Assembly: GCF_042648365.1 (NCBI RefSeq)
Contig: NZ_JBHRXI010000004.1
Location: forward strand, 248,001 to 312,000
Reading direction: 5' to 3'
Source of the DNA: Lutimaribacter_A marinistellae
GTDB taxonomy: Bacteria; Pseudomonadota; Alphaproteobacteria; Rhodobacterales; Rhodobacteraceae
DNA: 64,000 nucleotides
Of this stretch, positions 26,156-34,829 are shown piece after piece (the first letter of the stretch is position 1; the number at the start of each line of letters is the position of its first letter). Both the position numbers and the translations under genes were made by a program. The notes beneath the pieces were generated by a model, which saw only the letters and a list, made by a program, of their open reading frames with translations, was not told the DNA's origin and did no database searches.

Positions 26156-27058
26156 TCAACGCCTGAGAACCAGCCGGGCGGCCAGCCAAGCCACGACCAT
26201 CAGCGCGAGGTCGACCACCAACCAAGCCTGCAACAGACCAGTATCGTCCATGTCATAGGGCGCATTGTACAGGGCCAGACCATCGAGGCTGTCGGGCAGG
26301 GCGACGAAGAGCAAGGCTATTACGTTGTTGAAGAAATGTAGGGCAATCGCGGGACCCAGCGTACCGCTTCGCGCAGTCAGATCCGCCGCAAGCAGACCAA
26401 AAAGGCCTGCCCAGGCGGTTATCATCAACCCTGTGTTTCCCGGCAACTCCGTCGAGTAGTGCCCCACCGCGAACAGGGCCGATGGAAGGCCGATCCAGAT
26501 CACCGGACTGCGGAACCGCGCAGCAAGGCTCTGCTGCAGATACCCTCGAAAAAGGATCTCTTCGGCACTGGTCTGAATCAGAACGGCCAAAAGCGAAAGC
26601 GGCAGGAGCGCGAGCCAATGCCCGAAAGACAGGTTTGGTTCCAGTGGTTCTCCCATGTCATAGGGTGGAAGCAACAGGAGCGCAGTTCCAAGGCAGGCAA
26701 GCGCAACCGAAACCATCCAGAACTGTCGCCACAAAAGCCTGAAAGGACCGAGGATCGAAGCAAGACCGCGTTGCTGCAGCAGCCTTGCGGCTATGGCGGT
26801 GCCCACCGTCACAAAGGCGAAGTTGGCCAACAGGATCAGAAGTGCACTCGGGCTCGACCCCGTCATTACGTCATCAGGCAGCACCCCGCCGCCAATGCGC
26901 GTCCAAACCATCAGCGTGCTGGCGTTCAGGGTAAAGACAACCGCCCCGACCACCAGGACACCGAGCAAGAGCCTCCAAAGTGCCGCGCGCGGGCGCACAG
27001 GGGCGACCAGTTCCTCATGCGCGGCGTACTGGGCCTCAAGCATCATGGGCACCTTCAT
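26156..27058 (-). CDS. CPBP-family intramembrane metalloprotease
   Basis: A 300-residue protein with about seven to eight membrane segments. The CPBP (Abi/Rce1) motifs are complete: EEILFRG (Glu166, Glu167, Arg171), the FAVGH motif (His200) and HFFNN (His241, Asn245). These make the metal site used for prenyl-protein or signal-like cleavage in relatives; bacterial members also serve bacteriocin immunity. The 5' end overlaps the 3' end of the degenerate ABC gene by 23 bases, so the two are surely co-expressed and may act together. An internal ATG at 27046 or 27043 is an alternative start. Confidence 0.88.
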   Translation of the reverse strand: MKVPMMLEAQYAAHEELVAPVRPRAALWRLLLGVLVVGAVVFTLNASTLMVWTRIGGGVLPDDVMTGSSPSALLILLANFAFVTVGTAIAARLLQQRGLASILGPFRLLWRQFWMVSVALACLGTALLLLPPYDMGEPLEPNLSFGHWLALLPLSLLAVLIQTSAEEILFRGYLQQSLAARFRSPVIWIGLPSALFAVGHYSTELPGNTGLMITAWAGLFGLLAADLTARSGTLGPAIALHFFNNVIALLFVALPDSLDGLALYNAPYDMDDTGLLQAWLVVDLALMVVAWLAARLVLRR

Positions 27059-30000
27059 ATTGGCGGTGCATCATCTCGGGCGGCAGTCCCGTGCTATCCT
27101 CGTCATCCAGATCGGCCATGCGTATTTTTGTTTCGCGCAAGGCTTCGGCCGCCGAAACCAGATGCCGCGCGACAGCTTCGAGAAGCCGGGTCGCGACATG
27201 TGGATCATTGTCGATCACCGCACGGAATTCCTCGGCGCCGATGCGAAGGAAGCGGCTGTTCTCGACGGCGATCAAATCCATCTGGCGAGGCGTGCGGGTA
27301 ATGATCGACAGATCTCCTATCAATCGTCCAGGCGTTATGTGCGTAACGGGACGACGGCTTTCCTGATCCTCGGCCCAGCGCAACAAAGCATGGCCCTCAA
27401 GACAAAGATAGGCTGCATCGGCAGGCTGTCCTTGGGAAAAGATGACCTGACCGGCCGCGACCTCGTACCATTGGGCGGAGAAGGCAAGAAGCCGCTGATT
27501 GCGGACGTTCAGGCCGGAGAACAGCTCTGTCTCGGCGATGATACGCTGTTTGCGCGCCAGATCAGCGGCGGCACCGGGTTCGGACACCTCCAGGAGGCTG
27601 CGCTGCACACCGTCGATCCGTCCATCGCGTATTTCGACGAACAGATCGTAGTTCTCCGGGTGGCCGAACTTGTCTTCCATGAAGATCATGATCGAATTCG
27701 GCAGCAACTCTCTCAGCTTTTCGCGGGTTCGAAGCCGGCTTTTGGAGTCGTGGCTGGCCAAAGCCCGGTCCAGCACAAGGATGTCGGGCCGCTTGATGCC
27801 CGCACGAGAAAAGGCCGCGCGTTCCTGAAATACGGTCGGCAGGTTCGTACCCCCCAGTCCCGAGGGCAGATCGTAGATGATCGAAGCAACCCGCTGGCGC
27901 AGCCCTGCCTCGATCAGTACTTCGGCCACGACATCCTCGATCGCGTCAGCCTTGGCGCCCGCCATCAGCGAAACCCGTCCGAAGAGGGCGTTTTCCATCA
28001 CCGTCATGCGCGGAAGGTAACGATCCGGGGCGACCGCCTCGAACACGCCGTGCATCGACTCGCGCAGCGCCTCGGCGCGCGTGCGGCGGATAGCGAGGAT
28101 CTTGTCCTTGTACTCCTCAGGGAAGCCGCTGCCGATCTGCTCTGCCGTCAAAAGGAACGGTACGGTCAGCAAGAGCGCATATTCGGCGTCCGACAATGCC
28201 TCTTCGCCCTTCGTTGCGTGGCGGTCTGCAATGTCGAGCAACCGGTGATACATGTCCGCCTCCATCCCCAAGCGAAGAAAGAGGGGATGATCAGTATCTT
28301 CCCGGCCAAACGTCTGTCGAAGCGTTTCGATCACGCCCAGCGCCATGGCGACGCCCTCTTCGTCCAGATCCTGTTCGCGCAGCATCCCGAGGAAGCGCGT
28401 GTCTTCGGCGAGTGTTTCGGGAGAGATAAGCTCCCGCGGGGCGGCGTAGAGCAGGTTACCACCGAGCGGCACCGCCGGGTTGAAGCTTTCGGGATCGAAG
28501 CGATACACCGCATCGTCCAGCCCGGCGGCCTCGATTCGCTCGGCGACTTTGGGTCGAAGGTCCACGATCGCGCGGGCAAGTCTTTGGTGCATCGCAGGGT
28601 CAAAGGTCGATCTGAGCGTTCGGCGGAACATGAACTCGTCATTACCCATCGCCTCAACCAGCTTGAACCACCAGTCACGGATCTGGTCCCCATCCGTCAA
28701 CCCGGCCAAACCCGGATCGATCCAGTCTGCATCGAGCGAGTCGCGGCTGTTGCCTGCGCGGATCGCTTCGGACATGCGCTCGCTGCGGGTCTTGGGGGCG
28801 AGGGGGTCGTTTTGGGGATGCGTGCGCAACGGCATCAGGAGGTTGTCGCCAAGAGTGCCATCAAAAAGATATGGCCGCGAATGGGCGTAGCCTATGCGCG
28901 CTGCGATGATCGACTGGTGCAGGCTGTTTAGGTCATGACCCGACATGACCACTTTGCCCCGCACGGGCAGAACCTCACGGGTTAGCAATTCCGCCAGCGC
29001 CGTCCTCTCGGCTGCCCGGTTCGACTGGATTGCCACGCGTGCACCGGGCGGGATGGTCAGTGAGATGTCCTCGAGGATCGTATTGCCTTCGTGGTCACGC
29101 ACGGTGACGTTCTGCAACTCGATTGGCCCGTTCAGGCGTGGAATATCCGAGGGTTCACCTTCGAACAGGTCCTCAGGGATCATGTTGCGCGGCGCGAAAC
29201 GCTCGGTCACGATCTGCCAGCGCAGCGACATGTCCTGGACCTGGTTGTAGTAGGTCAAGAGCTCTTTCCACGGGCTGGACAGGTCCTTGTAAGCCGCCAG
29301 CGCGGCGACAAGCGCCCCGACGGTAACCTGACCCTGAATGACAAGATATCCGCCAACCGAGTAGAACAGGAACGGAGTCAATTGAGTGATCAGGTTGTTC
29401 AGGAACTTCATGAAGAATTTCTTCTGGTAGATCCTGAAGCGGATTTCGAACAGCCGCCCCAACCGGTCGGTAAACAGGGCCTGCCTGTAGCGCCATCCGC
29501 CATTGGCGCGCAGATCGCTTATGCCTGCCGCGCTTTCCCCTATCTCGGAACTCAGGTGCCTTACCTCGACGATCCGGGTCTTGTTCAGCTGGTTGATCTG
29601 ACGCTGAAGCATCGGGATCAGCCACGCCTGAAGAGGGATCAGCGCGATCGAGGCCAGACCGAACCAGAAGCTTTGCATGAACAGAAAGAACACAATCGTC
29701 AGCATCTGCCCGGCCTGGAAAACCGGCTGCGCGATGGCGTCACCCATCAAACCGCCCATCGGCTCGGCCTCGGACGTGATCATGGATACCAGCTCGCCTT
29801 GGCTGGTCGACGCGAAATAGGGCTTTGGAAAGCGCATCATCCGACTGATGAGGGAGTAACGCAGCCTGCGCAGCATGCGTTCGGACAACACGCCTTTCAT
29901 CGTGTTGATCTTCATCTTCATCAGCCCGCCAATCAGGACGGTTGCAAAGAAGGCTGCGCACAGCAGCAACAGGTATTCCACCTGCGAAAACGTCATGCCC

Positions 30001-30167
30001 CATACCGTCACGGTCGGGTTCACGGCACCGATGGCATCGTTGATGATCCGCTTGGGCAGTTCGAGCGAGGCATACAGGAACGGAAACGAGGCAAGCGTAA
30101 GAAAGAGCAGCACGAACTGCTGCCTCTTCGAGTACTTCCAGATAAAGGAGAAAAGCGAGGCTTCCAT
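27036..30167 (-). CDS. Pseudo-ABC exporter with degenerate ATPase, large insertion and C-terminal cNMP-binding domain
   Basis: A 1043-residue protein. Residues about 15-300 look like a type I ABC exporter membrane domain. Residues 348-450 and 717-860 are the two parts of a nucleotide-binding domain separated by a helical insertion of about 265 residues. Every catalytic motif is lost: Walker A is RVAIQSNRAAERTAL (no GKS/T), the Q-loop position is YAHSRPYLF, the LSGGQ site reads LPTVFQERAAFSRA, Walker B is ILVLDRALASHD (Glu to Arg), and the H-loop is IFMEDKFG. Residues 880-1000 form a cyclic-nucleotide-binding fold (ELFSGLN ... FSQGQPAD ... GRLIGDLSIITRTPRQ). ATG at 30167 follows an agga site; GTG at 30263 is an alternative. 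The gene overlaps the CPBP protease gene. ATP-driven transport is unlikely; a sensor or scaffold role is inference. Confidence 0.85.
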   Translation of the reverse strand: MEASLFSFIWKYSKRQQFVLLFLTLASFPFLYASLELPKRIINDAIGAVNPTVTVWGMTFSQVEYLLLLCAAFFATVLIGGLMKMKINTMKGVLSERMLRRLRYSLISRMMRFPKPYFASTSQGELVSMITSEAEPMGGLMGDAIAQPVFQAGQMLTIVFFLFMQSFWFGLASIALIPLQAWLIPMLQRQINQLNKTRIVEVRHLSSEIGESAAGISDLRANGGWRYRQALFTDRLGRLFEIRFRIYQKKFFMKFLNNLITQLTPFLFYSVGGYLVIQGQVTVGALVAALAAYKDLSSPWKELLTYYNQVQDMSLRWQIVTERFAPRNMIPEDLFEGEPSDIPRLNGPIELQNVTVRDHEGNTILEDISLTIPPGARVAIQSNRAAERTALAELLTREVLPVRGKVVMSGHDLNSLHQSIIAARIGYAHSRPYLFDGTLGDNLLMPLRTHPQNDPLAPKTRSERMSEAIRAGNSRDSLDADWIDPGLAGLTDGDQIRDWWFKLVEAMGNDEFMFRRTLRSTFDPAMHQRLARAIVDLRPKVAERIEAAGLDDAVYRFDPESFNPAVPLGGNLLYAAPRELISPETLAEDTRFLGMLREQDLDEEGVAMALGVIETLRQTFGREDTDHPLFLRLGMEADMYHRLLDIADRHATKGEEALSDAEYALLLTVPFLLTAEQIGSGFPEEYKDKILAIRRTRAEALRESMHGVFEAVAPDRYLPRMTVMENALFGRVSLMAGAKADAIEDVVAEVLIEAGLRQRVASIIYDLPSGLGGTNLPTVFQERAAFSRAGIKRPDILVLDRALASHDSKSRLRTREKLRELLPNSIMIFMEDKFGHPENYDLFVEIRDGRIDGVQRSLLEVSEPGAAADLARKQRIIAETELFSGLNVRNQRLLAFSAQWYEVAAGQVIFSQGQPADAAYLCLEGHALLRWAEDQESRRPVTHITPGRLIGDLSIITRTPRQMDLIAVENSRFLRIGAEEFRAVIDNDPHVATRLLEAVARHLVSAAEALRETKIRMADLDDEDSTGLPPEMMHRQYEGAHDA

Positions 30168-30382
30168 CGCCTGTTCCTGTCCCGTGCCCCGCGTGCCGTC
30201 CGCAGGCCAAGAACGGTAAGCATTCGCCCTTTGCGATACAAGCCGAACGACCCGTTTTGTCACAGGACACTTGCAAATTGGGCTGTGCGGATATGATCGG
30301 CAGGCTTGCCGCGGCTTTGTCTCTTGTTCACTTCCCGGTGCAGGGCTATTGCCTGTGAGAGATCTAATCCGGGAGGCCAGCC

Positions 30383-32146
30383 ATGCTCAAGCGCAAGTTC
30401 GACAAGTCCAAACTGCCCAGCCGTCACGTGACCGAAGGGCCCGAGCGCGCGCCGCATCGTTCGTACTACTACGCGATGGGCATGACCGAGGACGAGATCC
30501 ACCAGCCGCTGGTGGGCGTCGCGACCTGCTGGAACGAAGCAGCACCCTGCAACATCGCACTGAACCGCCAGGCTCAGGCCGTCAAGCTGGGCGTCAAGGC
30601 GGGCGAGGGTACCCCGCGTGAATTCACAACCATCACCGTGACCGACGGGATCGCCATGGGGCATGAAGGCATGCGTTCCTCGCTCGCGTCGCGCGAAGCG
30701 ATTGCCGACACTGTCGAGTTGACAATGCGCGGCCACTGTTACGACGCGATCGTGGGTCTCGCGGGATGTGACAAATCCCTGCCGGGCATGATGATGGCGA
30801 TGGTACGTCTGAACGTGCCGTCCGTGTTCATCTATGGCGGGTCCATCCTTCCGGGCAAGGCACCGCAGGTGGACGAGATCCCCGAGGATTTTCGTACCCG
30901 CGATCTGACCGTTCAGGACATGTTCGAGGCAGTTGGCCGCCATCAGAACCAGCAACTGTCCGATGCCGCGCTCGACATGCTCGAGCGCGTGGCCTGCCCC
31001 AGCGCCGGCGCCTGCGGCGGGCAGTTCACAGCGAACACCATGGCGTGTGTTTCCGAGGCGATCGGGTTGGCGCTGTTCAACTCTTCGGGAATGCCGGCGC
31101 CCTACGAGTCGCGTGACCAGTACGGCGAGGCATCCGGACGGGCGGTCATGCACCTGATCGAAAAGAACATCCGCGCCCGGGACATCGTGACCCGGCAATC
31201 GCTGGAAAACGCGGCCCGGGTTGTGGCATGTACTGGCGGGTCTACCAACGCCGGCCTGCACCTGCCGGCCATCGCGCACGAAGCGGGGATCGAGTTCTAC
31301 TTGGACGATGTCTGCGAAATCTTCCGCGACACGCCTTATTTCGTCGATCTCAAGCCGGGCGGGCAATTCGTGGCCAAGGATCTCTACGAGGCCGGCGGAC
31401 TTCCTGTCGTGATGAACGAACTGCGCAAGGCGGGCCTCATCCACGAAGACTGCGTGACTGCCAGCGGCTATTCCGTGGCAGAGGAATTGGACAAGGTCAC
31501 CCGCAAGGCCGATGGCCGTGTCATCCATTCCATCGAAACGCCGATCACCAAAACCGGCGGTGTCGTTGGTCTGAAGGGCAATCTGGCCCCGCAGGGCGCG
31601 ATCGTGAAAGTCGCTGGTATCGCTGCCGAGGATCAGGTCTTTACCGGACCCGCGCGCGTCTTCGAATGCGAAGAGGACGCCTTTGCTGCCGTTAAGGCGC
31701 GCGCATACAAGGAAGGCGAGGTTATCGTCATCCGAAACGAAGGCCCGGCAGGTGGCCCCGGAATGCGCGAAATGCTGGCCACCACGGCAGCACTTTCCGG
31801 CCAAGGCATGGGCAAGAAGGTCGCGCTGATCACGGATGGACGTTTTTCAGGCGCGACACGCGGCTTTTGCGTGGGCCATGTCGGACCCGAAGCGGCGCAG
31901 GGCGGCCCGATCGCCATGCTCAAGGATGGCGACATGATCACCATCGATGCGGTGAAGGGCGAGTTGTCTGTCGACCTGTCCGATGATGAACTGGCCAAGC
32001 GCAAGGAGTCCTGGGCCGGACCACGTGAGACCATCTACGCCTCGGGCGCGCTGTGGAAATACGCGCAGCTCGTCGGAGAGACCTATAAGGGCGCGGTCAC
32101 CCACCCGGGCGGCAGCGCCGAAAAACACAGCTACATGGAGTTGTGA
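30383..32146 (+). CDS. ilvD: Dihydroxy-acid dehydratase
   Basis: A 587-residue iron-sulfur enzyme that converts dihydroxy-acids to the 2-keto acids of valine, leucine and isoleucine synthesis. Cluster ligands are seen in ATCWNEAAPCN, GCDKSLPGM and PSAGACGGQFTANTM; the late GRFSGATRGFCVGHVGPEA holds the catalytic Ser region. Start follows gggagg at 30370-30375. It is divergent from the pseudo-ABC gene over 215 bases in which I see no riboswitch or attenuator. A terminator follows at 32155. Confidence 0.97.
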   Translation: MLKRKFDKSKLPSRHVTEGPERAPHRSYYYAMGMTEDEIHQPLVGVATCWNEAAPCNIALNRQAQAVKLGVKAGEGTPREFTTITVTDGIAMGHEGMRSSLASREAIADTVELTMRGHCYDAIVGLAGCDKSLPGMMMAMVRLNVPSVFIYGGSILPGKAPQVDEIPEDFRTRDLTVQDMFEAVGRHQNQQLSDAALDMLERVACPSAGACGGQFTANTMACVSEAIGLALFNSSGMPAPYESRDQYGEASGRAVMHLIEKNIRARDIVTRQSLENAARVVACTGGSTNAGLHLPAIAHEAGIEFYLDDVCEIFRDTPYFVDLKPGGQFVAKDLYEAGGLPVVMNELRKAGLIHEDCVTASGYSVAEELDKVTRKADGRVIHSIETPITKTGGVVGLKGNLAPQGAIVKVAGIAAEDQVFTGPARVFECEEDAFAAVKARAYKEGEVIVIRNEGPAGGPGMREMLATTAALSGQGMGKKVALITDGRFSGATRGFCVGHVGPEAAQGGPIAMLKDGDMITIDAVKGELSVDLSDDELAKRKESWAGPRETIYASGALWKYAQLVGETYKGAVTHPGGSAEKHSYMEL

Positions 32147-32154
32147 GAGCTTCG

Positions 32155-32183
32155 AAAAGGCCTGTCACAAAGACGGGCCTTTT
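32155..32183 (+). terminator. Intrinsic terminator after ilvD
   Basis: Arms aaaaggcctgt (32155-32165) and acgggcctttt (32173-32183) pair over 11 base pairs with one G-T pair around a 7-base loop, ending in a T-run, 9 bases after the ilvD stop. Confidence 0.85.
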
Positions 32184-32299
32184 CGCAACAATCCGTTTCG
32201 CAAACGGAAAAAATCCGGCAAGCTGCGGAAACTTGGAGTTAATCAGTTAATCTCCTTACGCTAACGAAACAAAAAGCACCGCCGGAACGGGGCAGGAAT

Positions 32300-33061
32300 T
32301 TGGGCAAGGTCCTCGACAGACTGTTTCATCTACGCGCCATGCAACGCTGGCGTCAGGCGGCGTCTGGCGCCGGTGACGCCGATCTTGCGGCGCTGCGCGT
32401 TCAACGCAACCAGGCGCGGGAATTGCGGGCGCATCTCGATCACTTGGTGCACACGGCTGATGGCAGGCTGGCGCTGCCACGCATCGGATCATCATTCTTT
32501 CCCAAGCCGCATGGCACCGACTGGTCATGGCGGCCCGAGGCGTGGCGCGGTCCTTTGCCGGTTCCCGGTCTGTCCTCGGTTCCGACCAAGTCCATGCTTG
32601 GGCACGAGGTCACTTTGTTCCATGATTGCGAGTTCTCGGAGCTCACGCTTCGTCAGTTGCGAAACCTGCGCGAAGCAGATCTTGCCCCTTATGGCCTGCG
32701 CATGGACGTCTTCAAGTTTGATGGCTCGTTCCTGTCGCTGGTGATCGACCTGCCGCCAGAAGCAGCGCGCGGAATGACACGCTCGCATCTGTTGCGGGTG
32801 GACACCATCATAGAGACCGAGAAACCGCTGGAGATATTTGCACGGCTGAATATTCGGCACGGGCCGAATACCGAACAGATCGTGCGCGAATTGCCTCTGA
32901 ACGAACAGGAGGTGAAGGTGGAGTTCGACCTTGCCTATTCGCGCCTCAACGAGAAGCGGATCGAAAAGGTCTGGCTGGACCTTATTTTCGAGGCGCCCGA
33001 GATGAACCAGGTCGTGATCCGCGACCTCACCTTCTGCCGCCATCGTCGGGCGGCCCTGTGA
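32300..33061 (+). CDS. Conserved hypothetical protein (DUF6478-like)
   Basis: A 253-residue soluble protein from a TTG start (ggcagga at 32291-32297). It looks like a Rhodobacterales-restricted family (DUF6478, from memory). An N-terminal basic helix (GKVLDRLFHLRAMQRWRQAA) leads to a central beta-rich part with HDCEFSELTLRQLRN and FDGSFLSLVIDLPPEA, and a C-terminal IEKVWLDLIFEAPEMNQVVI. No signal or membrane segment. Fourteen bases separate it from the next small gene, suggesting a two-gene unit. No function can be given. Confidence 0.75.
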   Translation: MGKVLDRLFHLRAMQRWRQAASGAGDADLAALRVQRNQARELRAHLDHLVHTADGRLALPRIGSSFFPKPHGTDWSWRPEAWRGPLPVPGLSSVPTKSMLGHEVTLFHDCEFSELTLRQLRNLREADLAPYGLRMDVFKFDGSFLSLVIDLPPEAARGMTRSHLLRVDTIIETEKPLEIFARLNIRHGPNTEQIVRELPLNEQEVKVEFDLAYSRLNEKRIEKVWLDLIFEAPEMNQVVIRDLTFCRHRRAAL

Positions 33062-33074
33062 CGGAGTTCCAAGA

Positions 33075-33449
33075 ATGAGCGACCTGACCCTCACCAAGAT
33101 CCGGCTGCGCCATGGTGTATGGGAAGGCCGGATTACCGGATCGCCCGCTGGAAAAAAACCTGAGATCAAGGTTCTCTGGCTGGATCAACCTGTCGACCAG
33201 GTGGAGGTGACCGAAGGAAGCGACCCCAGTTACTGGGACCTGAAGATCACCATTCCGACCGACGCGGTCGCAGATGGCGTGCAGAGTTTCATCATTATCG
33301 ACACCGAGACGAACACGAAACTCGGAAACTTCACCCTGATCGCCGGAGAACCGGTGTCAGACGACCTGCGTGCCGAAGTCGATTTGCTACGTGCTGAGCT
33401 GGACATGCTCAAGAGAGCGTTTCGGCGGCACTGCCTTGAAACGATGTAG
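33075..33449 (+). CDS. Conserved hypothetical protein with C-terminal coiled coil
   Basis: A 124-residue protein I cannot assign. Residues 1-90 are beta-rich (LRHGVWEGRITG; DLKITIPTDAVADGVQSFII), like a small carbohydrate-binding or Ig-type sandwich, and residues 94-120 form a short heptad-type helix (LRAEVDLLRAELDMLKRAF). Start has only a weak ribosome site. It follows the DUF6478-like gene by 13 bases and is closed by a perfect 10-bp hairpin. The pairing with the preceding gene suggests a shared role. Confidence 0.7.
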   Translation: MSDLTLTKIRLRHGVWEGRITGSPAGKKPEIKVLWLDQPVDQVEVTEGSDPSYWDLKITIPTDAVADGVQSFIIIDTETNTKLGNFTLIAGEPVSDDLRAEVDLLRAELDMLKRAFRRHCLETM

Positions 33450-33451
33450 CC

Positions 33452-33475
33452 GCGGGGGAGGAGTACCTCCCCCGC
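33452..33475. terminator. Bidirectional hairpin between convergent genes
   Basis: Arms gcgggggagg (33452-33461) and cctcccccgc (33466-33475) pair perfectly over 10 bp with loop agta. It lies in the 35-base gap between the hypothetical gene and ctpA, so it can serve both strands. No T-run on either side. Confidence 0.7.
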
Positions 33476-33484
33476 TGATCGTGG

Positions 33485-34822
33485 TCAGTCACCGGACCCG
33501 AATGCCGACAGCCCCTTGAGGATGTCGATGGCATAGGCCAGCTGGTAATCCTCCTCGCGCAGAGCGGCGGTCGCCTCGGCCTTGGCGCGGTCTTCTTCGA
33601 TCTGACGGATCTGATCCTCGCTCAGGCTGTCATTGTTCAGACGCCCGCGCAGGTCCGCCTCCGAGCGGGAGGGACGGGTGGTATTTTCTTCCTCGTCATC
33701 CTCAGCCGGGCTGCGACGCGGTTGCTGCACGACGATGTCCGGGCTCACGCCCAATGCCTGAATGGATCGGCCCGACGGCGTGTAGTAACGCGCCGTTGTC
33801 AAACGCATTGCGCCGTCACCGCGTAGCGGCATTACCGTCTGCACCGAGCCTTTGCCGAAACTCTTGGTGCCCACCACAATCGCCCGGCGGTGATCCTGCA
33901 ATGCGCCTGCAACGATCTCGGACGCCGACGCAGAACCGCCATTGATCAAAACGACGATGGGCTTGCCCTCGACCAGGTCACCCTTTTCGGCGTTGAACCG
34001 TTCGCCGTCTTGCGGGTCACGGCCGCGGGTCGAAACGATCTCTCCCTCGTCGAGGAACGCATCCGCGACCTTGATGGCTTGCGTCAGCAGACCGCCCGGA
34101 TTGTTTCGCAGATCCAGCACGACGCCGTTAATCGCATCTATGCCACCTGCTTCTTCGATCTGCTCTTCCAACCCGTCCTTGAGGTTCGGGTAGGTCTGAT
34201 CGTTGAAGGTCGTGACGCGCAGGACGACGCTTTCTCCCTCGTTGCGCGAACGAACCGCAGTCAACTTGATCGTGTCGCGGATGATGGAAACGTCAAAGGG
34301 CTCTGCCTCGCCCTCACGCACCACGGTCACGATGATCTCGGATCCGACCGGGCCGCGCATCAGTTCCACGGCCTTGTCCAGAGTCAGCCCAAGCAGGCTT
34401 TCACCATCAACATGGGTGATGAAATCACCCGCCTCAATGCCCGCCTCGTCAGCGGGCGTGCCATCAATGGGCGAGACGACCTTGACGAACCCTTCCTCTT
34501 GGGTGACCTCGATCCCGAGACCCCCGAATTCCCCGCGGGTCTGAACCCGCATCGCGGCGGCATCTTCGGGGGAAAGGTAGCTGGAATGCGGGTCAAGCGA
34601 GGTCAGCATCCCGTCAATGGCAGCCTCGATCAGGTCGCCGGCCTCGACTTCCTCGACGTACTGCGCGCGGATGCGTTCAAATATGTCACCAAACAGGTCG
34701 AGCTGCTCATAGACGCTTGCGTTGCTTTCTGCTTCCTGCGCGACAAGTGGTCCGGCCACCTGCGTGGTTGCGATGATCCCCGCCAGTGTTCCGGCAAGCC
34801 CGGCTATCAAGAAGTTTTTCAT
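33485..34822 (-). CDS. ctpA: CtpA-type S41 carboxyl-terminal processing protease
   Basis: A 445-residue periplasmic protease: N-terminal signal/anchor (FLIAGLAGTLAGIIATT), a PDZ domain near residues 95-170 (GGLGIEVTQEEGFVKVVSPI), and the S41 domain with Ser in NGGSASASEIVAGAL and Lys in GTKSFGKGSVQ. The tail from about residue 360 is acidic and low complexity. CtpA trims cell-envelope proteins and hydrolases. It follows envC by 7 bases and ends the gpmI-envC-ctpA operon, a conserved order in Alphaproteobacteria. Confidence 0.95.
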   Translation of the reverse strand: MKNFLIAGLAGTLAGIIATTQVAGPLVAQEAESNASVYEQLDLFGDIFERIRAQYVEEVEAGDLIEAAIDGMLTSLDPHSSYLSPEDAAAMRVQTRGEFGGLGIEVTQEEGFVKVVSPIDGTPADEAGIEAGDFITHVDGESLLGLTLDKAVELMRGPVGSEIIVTVVREGEAEPFDVSIIRDTIKLTAVRSRNEGESVVLRVTTFNDQTYPNLKDGLEEQIEEAGGIDAINGVVLDLRNNPGGLLTQAIKVADAFLDEGEIVSTRGRDPQDGERFNAEKGDLVEGKPIVVLINGGSASASEIVAGALQDHRRAIVVGTKSFGKGSVQTVMPLRGDGAMRLTTARYYTPSGRSIQALGVSPDIVVQQPRRSPAEDDEEENTTRPSRSEADLRGRLNNDSLSEDQIRQIEEDRAKAEATAALREEDYQLAYAIDILKGLSAFGSGD

Positions 34823-34829
34823 GCTCGTC

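Noticed and set aside
26793..28931. 712-codon plus-strand frame across the protease and pseudo-ABC genes
   Set aside because: It is antisense to two proteins with clear motifs, has no recognisable domain and no ribosome site; long antisense frames are common at this GC content.
30264..30382. Riboswitch or leader peptide before ilvD
   Set aside because: No run of Leu/Ile/Val codons and no recognisable aptamer pattern in 119 bases.
30260..31804. 514-codon minus-strand frame over ilvD
   Set aside because: Antisense to a full-length ilvD with all cluster motifs; shadow frame.
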